DNA of 64,000 nucleotides. It comes from Colwellia demingiae. Lineage in GTDB: Bacteria; Pseudomonadota; Gammaproteobacteria; Enterobacterales; Alteromonadaceae. The DNA is taken from the NCBI RefSeq assembly GCF_007954275.1, contig NZ_VOLT01000007.1, positions 1 to 64,000 of the forward strand, given 5' to 3'. The translations under genes were made by a program, and so were the position numbers. Shown in pieces: positions 55,256 through 64,000 of the stretch; position 1 is the first letter of the stretch; each line of letters begins with the position of its first letter. The notes under the pieces were generated by a model. It saw only the letters and a list, made by a program, of their open reading frames with translations. It searched no databases and was not told the DNA's origin.

Positions 55256-56257
55256 ATGTCCTTTGAAGATGAGTATCAAGTAACGTCTGAATTCAGTGAG
55301 CGTACCCATGACTTCCTCTCTAGTCATTTAATTTCCCCAACACCAGTCAATTATTCAGTAATATATCTTCATATTAGTAATGAAAACGAAATGTTATCGG
55401 CTGCTATAAATAAAAAATTACAACAGGGAACATTAATCACCGCAGATTTCATGGCTAATTTATTCAAACGTTATGTATCCCTTACTGAGCAAATTGAAAA
55501 TACGATATTAGCCCCTTTTGAACAAACCTTGAGTAAAACGCTAGAACAAATTAGTAAACAGGTGAGTAATGAAGATAAAGCGGTAAATAATTTAGAGAAG
55601 TTAGATAAAATTTTAGCTAAGACAAAAAACAATACTTCTATGGATAATATTGTTAGTTATCTTTTTAATACGATAAATAGCACTAAAGCTCAGCATGAAG
55701 AACTGTCGCAAAAGTTAACCACAACACAACAAGAAATTAATCAATTAAAAGACAAATTAGCGTCGTCAAGACAAGAAGCTTTAGTTGACTCATTAACAGG
55801 TTTATTGAATCGTCGTGGCTGTGATGAAAAACTACAAAATTTAGACCTCGCTGATACCCATTCCTCTTTAGCCATTGATATTGATCACTTTAAAAAGGTC
55901 AACGACACTTTTGGCCACTTTATTGGTGACAAAGTGATTCAACGTATAGCTAAAACGATTCAAAGCCATATTGGGGAGCAAGATCTTGCGGTACGTTTTG
56001 GTGGCGAAGAGTTTGTGGTAGTTATGGCTCACACTCCCATTGATGAAGCAAAAGAAATCGCTGAAAAAATACGTATTGCTATCTCTAAAATGAGATTAAA
56101 ACAAAGAGATACCAACACCTTTTTACCACCAATTTCAGTCTCTATAGGTATTGCTCAAAATGATAATATTTCAGAGTGGACCACCTTATTTGAACAAGCA
56201 GACACTGCGTTATATAAAGCTAAAAACTCTGGGCGAAATTGCTGTATTTGTGCCTAA
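55256..56257 (+). CDS. Diguanylate cyclase (GGDEF domain)
   Basis: A 333-residue cytoplasmic protein. Residues about 1-165 are helical with coiled coil (QHEELSQKLTTTQQEINQLK) and no known sensor domain. The GGDEF domain starts at DSLTGLLNRRG near 179 and has the active motif GGEEF at 249-253, so it should make cyclic di-GMP. The inhibitory site expected five residues before it (R-x-x-D) reads GEQD, so product inhibition is probably lost. The ligand or partner of the N-terminal helical part is unknown. No EAL domain. Confidence 0.92.
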   Translation: MSFEDEYQVTSEFSERTHDFLSSHLISPTPVNYSVIYLHISNENEMLSAAINKKLQQGTLITADFMANLFKRYVSLTEQIENTILAPFEQTLSKTLEQISKQVSNEDKAVNNLEKLDKILAKTKNNTSMDNIVSYLFNTINSTKAQHEELSQKLTTTQQEINQLKDKLASSRQEALVDSLTGLLNRRGCDEKLQNLDLADTHSSLAIDIDHFKKVNDTFGHFIGDKVIQRIAKTIQSHIGEQDLAVRFGGEEFVVVMAHTPIDEAKEIAEKIRIAISKMRLKQRDTNTFLPPISVSIGIAQNDNISEWTTLFEQADTALYKAKNSGRNCCICA

Positions 56258-56265
56258 AAAATTGT

Positions 56266-56910
56266 TTATAGGTGGCCTACTTTAACCAATATAATCGTTT
56301 CCTGCTCTACATAGGGAAAGTGCTCGCTCATATGGGGGCTACGAATCCAAGAGCCTTCAGGATAACGGCCATGCTCATCTATAAATTCTCCACTAATCAC
56401 AAAGATTTCTTCACCGCCAAAATGCTTATGGGGTTGAAAACGCTCCCCTTTAGGCCATTTGACGAGTGCGGTTGATTCACCTTGATAGCTGTGCAACGGC
56501 ATAACCATTAAGTTACCCATGCCAGCTGACCAGCTTTCGTTTGCGGTATCGATGACAACATGTTCATTATCGCCTGGCAGAAATTGATGAAGTTTTACCA
56601 ATAAGGTACAACCATCTTTACTAAAAGGCGCATGGCGATAACCTTCAGGATTACGAAAATAGCTACCCGCATGATAGTCACCACTATGATCAGAAAAAGT
56701 GCCCGATAATACGAGGATCTCTTCGCCTAGAGGATGATCATGTTCACTAAAGCTAGCGCCGGGATCAAACTTTACTAAGCTCGTTGCATGTCCTCTTTCT
56801 GCATCTTCTCTGGCTAATGGTTTACGCCATACACCCTCTTTGGGGCTTGCTACCCAAGGTTGTTGCTGTGTATTAATGAATACTTGTTCATCGAAGTTCA
56901 TATTGAGCAT
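56266..56910 (-). CDS. ChrR-like double-cupin protein
   Basis: A 214-residue protein with two tandem cupin barrels. Each carries a metal-binding set: SEHDHPLGEEILVLSG in the first and QPHKHFGGEEIFVISG in the second. These resemble the cupin part of the anti-sigma factor ChrR but without its N-terminal zinc anti-sigma domain, so control of a sigma factor is not implied. Free-standing members are often linked to oxidative or singlet-oxygen responses. AAAGGAAAATCA before the ATG at 56910 is the ribosome site. Divergent from the HxlR-type regulator gene. Confidence 0.82.
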   Translation of the reverse strand: MLNMNFDEQVFINTQQQPWVASPKEGVWRKPLAREDAERGHATSLVKFDPGASFSEHDHPLGEEILVLSGTFSDHSGDYHAGSYFRNPEGYRHAPFSKDGCTLLVKLHQFLPGDNEHVVIDTANESWSAGMGNLMVMPLHSYQGESTALVKWPKGERFQPHKHFGGEEIFVISGEFIDEHGRYPEGSWIRSPHMSEHFPYVEQETIILVKVGHL

Positions 56911-56973
56911 TGATTTTCCTTTAACGCTTGTAATTTTAAGAGGAAGACTTCATAACTATAGCTATATTCTCAA

Positions 56974-57014
56974 GCACTCTGAAAGCTGCATCTTGAATGG
57001 TAATGGGTATATAA
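56974..57014 (+). repeat. Dispersed short repeat family, copy 3
   Basis: GCACTCTGAAAGCTGCATCT followed by TGAATGGTAATGGGTATATA matches copies at 17158-17195 and 23727-23754. It ends about 70 bp before an HxlR-family gene. Confidence 0.6.
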
Positions 57015-57082
57015 TATCGCTTATCAGATACAACGCCAAGTATGCACAAAATGGTTTAGTAGGCACTTTAAGGTACATCTTT

Positions 57083-57427
57083 ATGAATAATAAGAATATT
57101 AAATTTTCAAGAAAATCGGCCCCTGAAAAATCTGCTCGCATGGTTGAAACGATTGTTGGCTGTAAATGGTCACTCACCGTTTATAACTTACTCAATAATG
57201 ACATATATCGCCCAGGAGAAATGGTGAGAAGTGTTGAAGGTTTAACCACCAAGGTGTTGAATGCTTGTTTAAAGCGCAATATAGAGTTTGGTATTCTTGA
57301 ACGGGAAACCTTTAATGAAGTTCCACCTAGAGTCGAATATAAAGTGACAACGTTTGGTCATAAATTTATTAACATTTTGACAGAATTAGAAAAGCTGCAA
57401 CTAGAAATAGATGACAGTCATTTATAA
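57083..57427 (+). CDS. HxlR-family transcriptional regulator
   Basis: A 114-residue winged helix protein. Family features: VGCKWSLTVYNLLNNDIYRPGEM, then LTTKVLNACLKRNIEFGILER and the wing EVPPRVEYKVTTFGHKF. HxlR proteins are usually dimeric repressors answering to aldehydes or oxidants, often through a cysteine; this one has Cys near position 34 and another at about 68. A longer reading frame extends upstream, but homology begins at the ATG at 57083, which has AAGG about ten bases before it. It lies between the divergent cupin gene and the SDR gene, both possible targets. Confidence 0.87.
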   Translation: MNNKNIKFSRKSAPEKSARMVETIVGCKWSLTVYNLLNNDIYRPGEMVRSVEGLTTKVLNACLKRNIEFGILERETFNEVPPRVEYKVTTFGHKFINILTELEKLQLEIDDSHL

Positions 57428-57606
57428 AAATAATGCTCTAAGCTCATGGTCTAGATTTAAATACAAAATATTTTCTTTTTATTATTCAGTAAACTAGACC
57501 AATAAGTACCTAGCTTACTAGATTGTGCCTACTTTTTTTACTTGTTTTATCTCCTTATTATTTAGTGGTATCTACTTTACTTATTTAAATAATTAACGGG
57601 AGAAAA

Positions 57607-58377
57607 ATGATGAAATTTACCCATCAAGGAAAAGCAATAATTATTGGTGGCTCAAGCGGTATGGGCTTAGCAACAGCGAAATTATTAGTTAAACATCATG
57701 TCGAGGTTATTATTGTAGGGCGTAATGCTGAAAAACTTGAACTAGCATTAACTCAGCTTAATGAGACTGGAAAAGCATCAGCAATTCAGGCAGATCTTTA
57801 TCAAGCAGCAGACTTAGAAAAATTACTCTCGTATATTAATCAAGACGATGTTCGGTTAAGTTATTTGGTAAATGCCGCTGGATATTTTAGCCCTAAGGCG
57901 TTTTTAACACATGATGTTGAAGACTATAATACTTATATGGAACTTAACAGAGCGACATTCTTTATCGCACAAGCCGTTGCTGAAAACATGAAAAACCAAG
58001 GCGGCGGAAACATTGTTAATATTGGTTCAATGTGGGGAAAACAAGCGATTAAAGCGACACCTTCTTCGGCTTATTCTATGGCAAAGGCTGGGTTGCATGC
58101 CTTAACTCAACATATGGCAATGGAATTAGCACAGTACAATATTCGAGTTAATGCGGTATCTCCAGCGGTGGTGAAAACGCCTATCTACCACTCTTTTATT
58201 GACCCTACAGAATTAGATGAAGCATTAGCTGGATTTAACGAATTCCATCCTATTGGAAGAATAGGCACGGTCGATGATGTCGCTAATACTATCGGCTTTT
58301 TATTATCGTCAGATACATCTTGGGTAACAGGGGCTATTTGGGATATTGATGGTGGTGTTATGACTGGTCGCAATTAA
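57607..58377 (+). CDS. Short-chain dehydrogenase/reductase
   Basis: A 256-residue classical SDR. Cofactor motif GGSSGMG at about 14-20, NAAGYF near 95, active-site Tyr-x3-Lys in SAYSMAKAGLHAL, and the C-terminal DGGVMTGRN. The Arg in VGRNAEKL suggests preference for NADPH. Substrate unknown. A GGGAG ribosome site precedes twin ATG codons, of which the first is used here. The nearby HxlR regulator is its likely controller. A terminator stands after the gene. Confidence 0.88.
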   Translation: MMKFTHQGKAIIIGGSSGMGLATAKLLVKHHVEVIIVGRNAEKLELALTQLNETGKASAIQADLYQAADLEKLLSYINQDDVRLSYLVNAAGYFSPKAFLTHDVEDYNTYMELNRATFFIAQAVAENMKNQGGGNIVNIGSMWGKQAIKATPSSAYSMAKAGLHALTQHMAMELAQYNIRVNAVSPAVVKTPIYHSFIDPTELDEALAGFNEFHPIGRIGTVDDVANTIGFLLSSDTSWVTGAIWDIDGGVMTGRN

Positions 58378-58394
58378 GGTGATGTAATAAGACG

Positions 58395-58430
58395 AAAACA
58401 ACTCAGTGCGCAATACTCCTGAGTTGTTTC
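58395..58430. terminator. Bidirectional terminator between the SDR and flavoprotein genes
   Basis: ACAACTCAG and CTGAGTTGT pair fully around a 12-base loop, flanked by an A-run and TTTC, between convergent genes. Confidence 0.65.
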
Positions 58431-58471
58431 GAATGTAGCAGATATCGCTATTATTTTGTCATCTTATTTAT

Positions 58472-59956
<1,485 letters not shown>

Positions 59957-59987
59957 TTAATTATGAGGTTAATGAAAATGAAATAGC

Positions 59988-60257
59988 TTATTTTCTATTG
60001 CGTAAAAAGTTAATAATGTCATCGGATTCATATAACCATTGCGCTTGACCATTTGATTGACCGATACGTAAACAAGGTACTTGTGTTTTATTACCTCCTT
60101 GTTGCAATTCAATACGATGCTGATGATTTATTTGAATATTTCGAAGTTCAACACTGAGTTCAAGTTCATTTATTGCTTGGCGTGTTTTAGCGCAAAAAGG
60201 ACAGCTGTCATAATGATAAAGTGCCATGTCATTTGGCTGTACTACTGATAAAGTCAT
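59988..60257 (-). CDS. Glutaredoxin-like protein (CPFC motif)
   Basis: An 89-residue thioredoxin-fold protein with active-site CPFCAKTRQAINEL, TQVPCLRI with the cis-proline, and a closing YESDDIINFL typical of glutaredoxins and GST N-domains. It probably reduces glutathione mixed disulfides in the cytoplasm. It is 46 bases upstream of the flavin disulfide reductase on the same strand, so the two may be expressed together. Confidence 0.87.
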   Translation of the reverse strand: MTLSVVQPNDMALYHYDSCPFCAKTRQAINELELSVELRNIQINHQHRIELQQGGNKTQVPCLRIGQSNGQAQWLYESDDIINFLRNRK

Positions 60258-60522
60258 GATTTTTTCCTTGGTGATAATAATGTAAATGTAAGTATTTTGA
60301 GAATAAATTTCGTGAACATGAATACCATAAAAATAAGTGTTTTAGTCACGAATAGAAGCTAAAGAGTGAAGCCATAATATAAATGCTCATAAGGAGATAA
60401 AGGCAACCAGGAGTCTGGACATTGCCACCATTTGTCTAATTAGCCCTATTTTTAAATAAAACATTAAAAAAGCGCTACAAATAAAATGGGATTATTGCAG
60501 CGCAAAGGAAATTTATGTATTG

Positions 60523-61494
60523 CTAGTTATTCTTTGTCATGAACTTAAGAATGTGATTGGCAATAACATCACCGTCTTCTTCTAAAGCAAAGTGACCTGT
60601 GTCTAAGATATTAAAGTCTAAGTTTTTTAAATCACGTTTGTATGGGTGTGCGCCTTCCTCAGGGAAAATATAGTCTCCTTTACCCCACATTAATAATGTT
60701 GGCGGTTGGTGCTCTCTGAAGTAATCTTGCCATTCTGGGTAAAGTGCTGGATTAGTGCCGTAAGAATAAAATAATTCTAATTGGATTTCTTTATTGCCTG
60801 GGCGGTCTAATTTAGCCTGATCTACTATCCAGTTATCAGGGCTAATGGTTTCTTTATTACGAGTACCATTAGTATATTGCCACTCTGTTGCACCGATAGT
60901 TAACAGGTTATCTTTAAGTACTTTGGCATTTTCAGGTGTTTTATCTTTCCAATAGGCTTTAATGGGGTCCCAAAAGTCACGTAAACCTTCATCATAAGCA
61001 TTGCCATTTTGTATGATCAGACCTTGGACTCGCTCAGGATGAGCTGCGGCTATTCTAAAGCCGATTGGAGCGCCGTAATCCATGACATACATGGTATATT
61101 CTTCAGCGCCTACTTTGGCTAAAAAGGCATCGGTAATCTTAGCTAAGTTATCAAAACTGTATTCAAAATCACTAAGCGCAGGCATAGAGCTGTTACCAAA
61201 ACCGGGATAATCTGGAGCAATGACGTGATATGTTTCTGACAATTTAGGGATTAAATCACGATACATATGTGACGACGTTGGAAAGCCATGTAATAACACA
61301 ATAGTTTTCTTGTGTTCTTCACCTGCTTCACGGTAAAAAATTTCTTGGTTTTGTACTTTAATCGTTTTGTGTAAGGTTTGTGCTGCTTCAACATGATTAA
61401 TTGAGCTAAAACCTAGTAGTAATACGCTAGCAGTTGCCATGAGATAATTGCTAAATTTTCTATTTTTTACGATTAACTTAGTTAAATTTTTCAT
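60523..61494 (-). CDS. Exported alpha/beta hydrolase (haloalkane dehalogenase/epoxide hydrolase-like)
   Basis: A 323-residue enzyme. An N-terminal signal peptide ([20 protein letters not shown]) sends it to the periplasm, unusual for this group. The hydrolase fold shows HGFP at 69-72 (oxyanion hole), nucleophile Asp139 in [11 protein letters not shown], and the histidine in [11 protein letters not shown]. An aspartate nucleophile is the mark of haloalkane dehalogenases and epoxide hydrolases, as opposed to serine esterases. A TAGGAAAAA site supports the ATG. It is in the same orientation as the glutaredoxin gene 31 bases upstream, with which it likely forms an operon. Natural substrate unknown. 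Confidence 0.87.
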   Translation of the reverse strand: MKNLTKLIVKNRKFSNYLMATASVLLLGFSSINHVEAAQTLHKTIKVQNQEIFYREAGEEHKKTIVLLHGFPTSSHMYRDLIPKLSETYHVIAPDYPGFGNSSMPALSDFEYSFDNLAKITDAFLAKVGAEEYTMYVMDYGAPIGFRIAAAHPERVQGLIIQNGNAYDEGLRDFWDPIKAYWKDKTPENAKVLKDNLLTIGATEWQYTNGTRNKETISPDNWIVDQAKLDRPGNKEIQLELFYSYGTNPALYPEWQDYFREHQPPTLLMWGKGDYIFPEEGAHPYKRDLKNLDFNILDTGHFALEEDGDVIANHILKFMTKNN

Positions 61495-61525
61495 TGTTTT
61501 TTCCTATGTAAGTAATTAATAAGTG

Positions 61526-61780
61526 CTATTTTTTTAAGTTTGTTGCTAATAAGTTGATCTGTTTGTTTTCTAGTAATTCAGTAAAACCACCCACTGATAA
61601 CTCTTCGATAAATATTTGAGGGTAGGTTCTGCCCGTTGTTCTTTGTTGTAACTCTTCTATGTACTTTGGATTTTCATAAACATCATATTCAACATAATCC
61701 AACCCTTTATTGCTTAATAACCGTTTAGCGTGAGTACAGTAACCACAGCCAGGGCGGGTATATATTTCTATCTTTTCCAT
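61526..61780 (-). CDS. grxC: Glutaredoxin 3
   Basis: An 84-residue glutaredoxin with redox site RPGCGYCTHAKRLL, TYPQIFI with the cis-proline, and VGGFTELLE for glutathione binding. Length matches GrxC. It reduces disulfides and mixed disulfides with glutathione in the cytoplasm. A GGAGGATTAA-type site lies directly before the ATG. First gene of a short operon with the exported hydrolase and divergent from the LysR gene at 61998. Confidence 0.92.
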   Translation of the reverse strand: MEKIEIYTRPGCGYCTHAKRLLSNKGLDYVEYDVYENPKYIEELQQRTTGRTYPQIFIEELSVGGFTELLENKQINLLATNLKK

Positions 61781-61997
61781 TTAATCCTCCGTTTACACTT
61801 TTCAGTGATGCTGCTTTGTTGTTGATGAGGCTATTATCTATTTCAATGCTTCATTGATAAACAGGGTTGATGTTGAATGATTGTCAATGTAGTGTTGATA
61901 ATAAGGTTCTGAATGAATAGTAATTGAGTGAATACTGAGTAATGGCTGAGCCGAAATTTAGTCATCGTTGAATGAAAGAGGGGTCTGCGAGTAGCTT

Positions 61998-62906
61998 ATG
62001 GATACGTTAGATGGATTAAAAACAGTGGTGGCAGTCGTTGAAACAAACTCATTTACCGCGGCAAGTGACAGACTAGGGATCTCAAAAGCGTTAGTAAGTA
62101 AGTACGTAGGTGAAGTGGAAAACCAATTAGGCATTCGACTTTTTAATCGCACAACTAGGCAATTAGCATTAACTGATTCCGGCCGACGTTATTATGAGGA
62201 AGCAATTATATTACTGGAGCAGTTTAGCGCTATGGTAGATAACGTAACTGGTGAGCAGACAGCACCACGTGGCTTGTTACGAATTAGCGCACCAGTAACT
62301 TTTGGTGAAATGAGGTTAGCACCCTTATTACCAAAATTTATCGCCTTGTACCCTGACTTAACCATTGAGTTAGTGCTAACCAATGGTGCGATAGACATGC
62401 TTGAAGAGGGAATTGATGTGCGTTTACGTATTGGCGGTGTTGATGACTCCAACATGATAGCCAGGCATTTAACTAACTTCCCTCTGGTATTATCGGCATC
62501 ACCAAACTACGCTCAGGAAAACGGTTTACCTACAACGCCTGAACAGCTTGGGGAACATCATTGTATTATTGACAGTAATTTTAGGATTGGTAAACAATGG
62601 CCATTTATTTCGCCAAAGGGGCAAGCAGAAACCATTAATGTGCAGTCTGGGGTTGCGGTAAATAGCCCGCAAGCTGTTCGGGAAGTAGCCATCGCTGATG
62701 GTGGAATTGCGATGACACCTAACTTTATTGTTGAAGATGCACTAGCTGATGGCAGGCTATTAAGAGTATTACCAGAATACACCACGCTGGAGTTTGGTCT
62801 TTTTGCTATTTATCCACACCGTAAATATGTGGCCAAGAAAGTACGTTGTTTTATCGACTTTGTCTTAGATCAGTTCTCCAAACAATCAAGTGCTAATAAC
62901 TCGTAA
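61998..62906 (+). CDS. LysR-family transcriptional regulator
   Basis: A 302-residue regulator: winged helix at 1-60 (AVVETNSFTAASDRLGISKA, LVSKYVGEVENQLGIRLFNR), then an effector domain with GLLRISAPVTFGEMRLAPLL. It belongs to the CrgA/AaeR-like group. Divergent from grxC and the hydrolase gene with 217 bp between, so those genes are the probable targets. A strong terminator follows. Confidence 0.9.
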   Translation: MDTLDGLKTVVAVVETNSFTAASDRLGISKALVSKYVGEVENQLGIRLFNRTTRQLALTDSGRRYYEEAIILLEQFSAMVDNVTGEQTAPRGLLRISAPVTFGEMRLAPLLPKFIALYPDLTIELVLTNGAIDMLEEGIDVRLRIGGVDDSNMIARHLTNFPLVLSASPNYAQENGLPTTPEQLGEHHCIIDSNFRIGKQWPFISPKGQAETINVQSGVAVNSPQAVREVAIADGGIAMTPNFIVEDALADGRLLRVLPEYTTLEFGLFAIYPHRKYVAKKVRCFIDFVLDQFSKQSSANNS

Positions 62907-62931
62907 TAGAAATATTTTCCGTTGCAAGGCT

Positions 62932-62957
62932 GTCCTGCGAGTAACCGCAGGACTTTT
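62932..62957 (+). terminator. Intrinsic terminator after the LysR gene
   Basis: Perfect stem GTCCTGCG / CGCAGGAC with a six-base loop, followed by TTTT. Confidence 0.85.
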
Positions 62958-62989
62958 GATTGGTATAATAAGATATATTTATTAAAACG

Positions 62990-64000
62990 TTAAGCACGCC
63001 AAAACATTTCAAGCGACGCAGTAGCGTTGTATTTACGTAGGTCTTCTTTGTAGTCAGGAGAACTGGTAATAATACTAAATGCTAATCCCCATGACTCTTG
63101 ATAATAAACGGCACCGGTAGATAGTGTTGCTTGCCAATGTTCAGTATGTACATCAAATAAATGCTTAGGGCGTGCGCCATCAATAGTAATATCTTGAAAT
63201 CTATATCTCCCCTCTATTGAAAGGTAGTAAAATTGTCCGGAATGACTTTTTGATAATACACTTACGTCAATGTATTTACCCGGCATAGCCCCAACACTAG
63301 CAAAACTTTCATGTAAAGAAGTGCCCCACCTGATGGTGCTACCCAGTGCAACTTCGCTTTGATAATTACCCACATTAACTCTACCTGATAAGCCCGTATC
63401 GTAGTCTTTATCAAACCAACCTTGTGATCTGGTCAGCAACCGTTGGCCCTCATAAGAAAAGCTAAAGACGGTTTGATTTTCAATTTGTCTAGCCCAGCCC
63501 ATAGGTTTTGGTGAGCCTATTAAACTATGAACAGACTTTTGTGAATTCTCTCCAAAAGCATCAGGACCAACAGCCCCAAGCATCAAACTGTATTTATTAG
63601 CTGCATCCGCAGAAAATTCAAAAATATTCGCTTCAATAAACAAAAATCCGGTGTAGGGTCTATCGTTTTCTCCTTCAACGGGAGATTCTAAGTCGGTCGG
63701 AGTCCATATTTGTTGACCAACAGTAATCCCCCAACCTTTGTTACTCTGTTGATGTAACGGTAACCAATTGCCAATAGTTTTAAGCAGCCACGGGGAATTA
63801 TTTTCTATATCAACAGTACTACTTGAGTTGAATTTTAAAAATAGACCATTGGTGTATCCTCTATCAGAGCCTAGAAAACCATCATTATCAAGGCTTAGGC
63901 TCATACTGCTGGTATTGTATTCCTCAGCGATAACAGAACCTCCCATGAGTATTGCAAAACAGATAACAATGACATTGATGAGAGTACTTGCTGAATGAAA
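62990..64000 (-). CDS. LpxR-like outer-membrane lipid A deacylase (DUF2219), start outside the window
   Basis: At least 336 residues. The reading frame stays open to the window edge: the 18 codons before the Met at 63946 encode a hydrophobic stretch (NVIVICFAILMGGSVIAEE) that is clearly the signal peptide, and they have no start codon, so the true start lies beyond position 64000. Mature features fit the LpxR family: LDNDGFLGSDRGYTNG near the N-terminus, VHSLIGSPKPMGWARQ with the catalytic histidine, and a 12-strand barrel. The family removes the 3'-acyloxyacyl chain of lipid A at the outer membrane. Function is assigned by family; the C-terminus ends in WRA, not the usual Phe. Confidence 0.82.
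   Translation of the reverse strand, partial: FHSASTLINVIVICFAILMGGSVIAEEYNTSSMSLSLDNDGFLGSDRGYTNGLFLKFNSSSTVDIENNSPWLLKTIGNWLPLHQQSNKGWGITVGQQIWTPTDLESPVEGENDRPYTGFLFIEANIFEFSADAANKYSLMLGAVGPDAFGENSQKSVHSLIGSPKPMGWARQIENQTVFSFSYEGQRLLTRSQGWFDKDYDTGLSGRVNVGNYQSEVALGSTIRWGTSLHESFASVGAMPGKYIDVSVLSKSHSGQFYYLSIEGRYRFQDITIDGARPKHLFDVHTEHWQATLSTGAVYYQESWGLAFSIITSSPDYKEDLRKYNATASLEMFWRA

Noticed and set aside
56840..57082. Longer N-terminus for the HxlR gene
   Set aside because: The extra part runs over the cupin gene start and a dispersed repeat; HxlR similarity begins after the ATG at 57083.
62954..62972. TGATTGGTATAATAAG as an end of a MITE
   Set aside because: It resembles the right end plus TAA, but no matching left end was found within several hundred bases.

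Overview
The window looks like chromosome from a marine gammaproteobacterium of the Alteromonadales, most likely Colwelliaceae (Colwellia or a close relative). I infer this from the AT-rich base composition with GltB/GltD, SelD/MnmH and FrmA/FghA proteins of gammaproteobacterial type, a TRAP transporter, a PEP-CTERM/PrsT pair, many LysR regulators, and small dispersed repeats ending in TACCAA/TTGGTA. No rRNA, tRNA, CRISPR array, transposase or phage gene was seen. A database search is needed to fix the genus.

Layout. 1-6483: an omega-aminotransferase (cut by the left edge), a porin, a LysR regulator and a DctPQM TRAP transporter. They are probably one regulon, because three of the control regions share a near-palindromic 14-bp site. 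6484-6757 is a MITE-like element, followed by a terminator. 6991-7617: TRIC/UPF0126 membrane protein. 8514-14632: gltBD glutamate synthase. 14971-16956: NIT-domain chemoreceptor. 17387-22362: a compact three-gene operon encoding a SLOG-like Rossmann protein with 2TM modules, a WD40-like membrane protein and a TIR-domain protein. This is the best candidate for an undescribed conflict or signalling system. 22641-26042: AEC transporter, then selD-mnmH for tRNA 2-selenouridine. 26124-28821: LysR, a SnoaL-isochorismatase fusion and a zinc-ribbon protein. 29400-36884: a MacAB-like efflux operon with a sigma54-type response regulator and its kinase. A sigma54 promoter-like site and an upstream palindrome precede the first gene, so the module probably controls itself.

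37013-41515: DnaQ-like exonuclease, then divergent prsT and a PEP-CTERM surface protein separated by a T16 tract. 41789-45858: TrmH-like methyltransferase, then a MocR regulator divergent from a class II aldolase and a DapA-family lyase, ending in a perfect 24-bp hairpin. 46075-47154: M50 metalloprotease. 47280-51796: a bufferin-type RiPP operon (precursor, MNIO enzyme BufB, BufC, DoxX) preceded by thioredoxin and YHS-domain genes and facing an AraC regulator. 51886-54950: LysR divergent from the formaldehyde-detoxification pair frmA-fghA. 55256-64000: GGDEF cyclase, ChrR-like cupin, HxlR regulator, SDR, flavin disulfide reductase, two glutaredoxin-fold proteins, an exported alpha/beta hydrolase, LysR, and an LpxR-like outer-membrane enzyme cut by the right edge.

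Three related small mobile elements (6484-6757, 28858-29118, 51797-51848) are each flanked by a 3-bp TAA or TTA duplication. In two cases the duplicated triplet is the stop codon of the preceding gene. All family names come from reading motifs by eye; no search was run.
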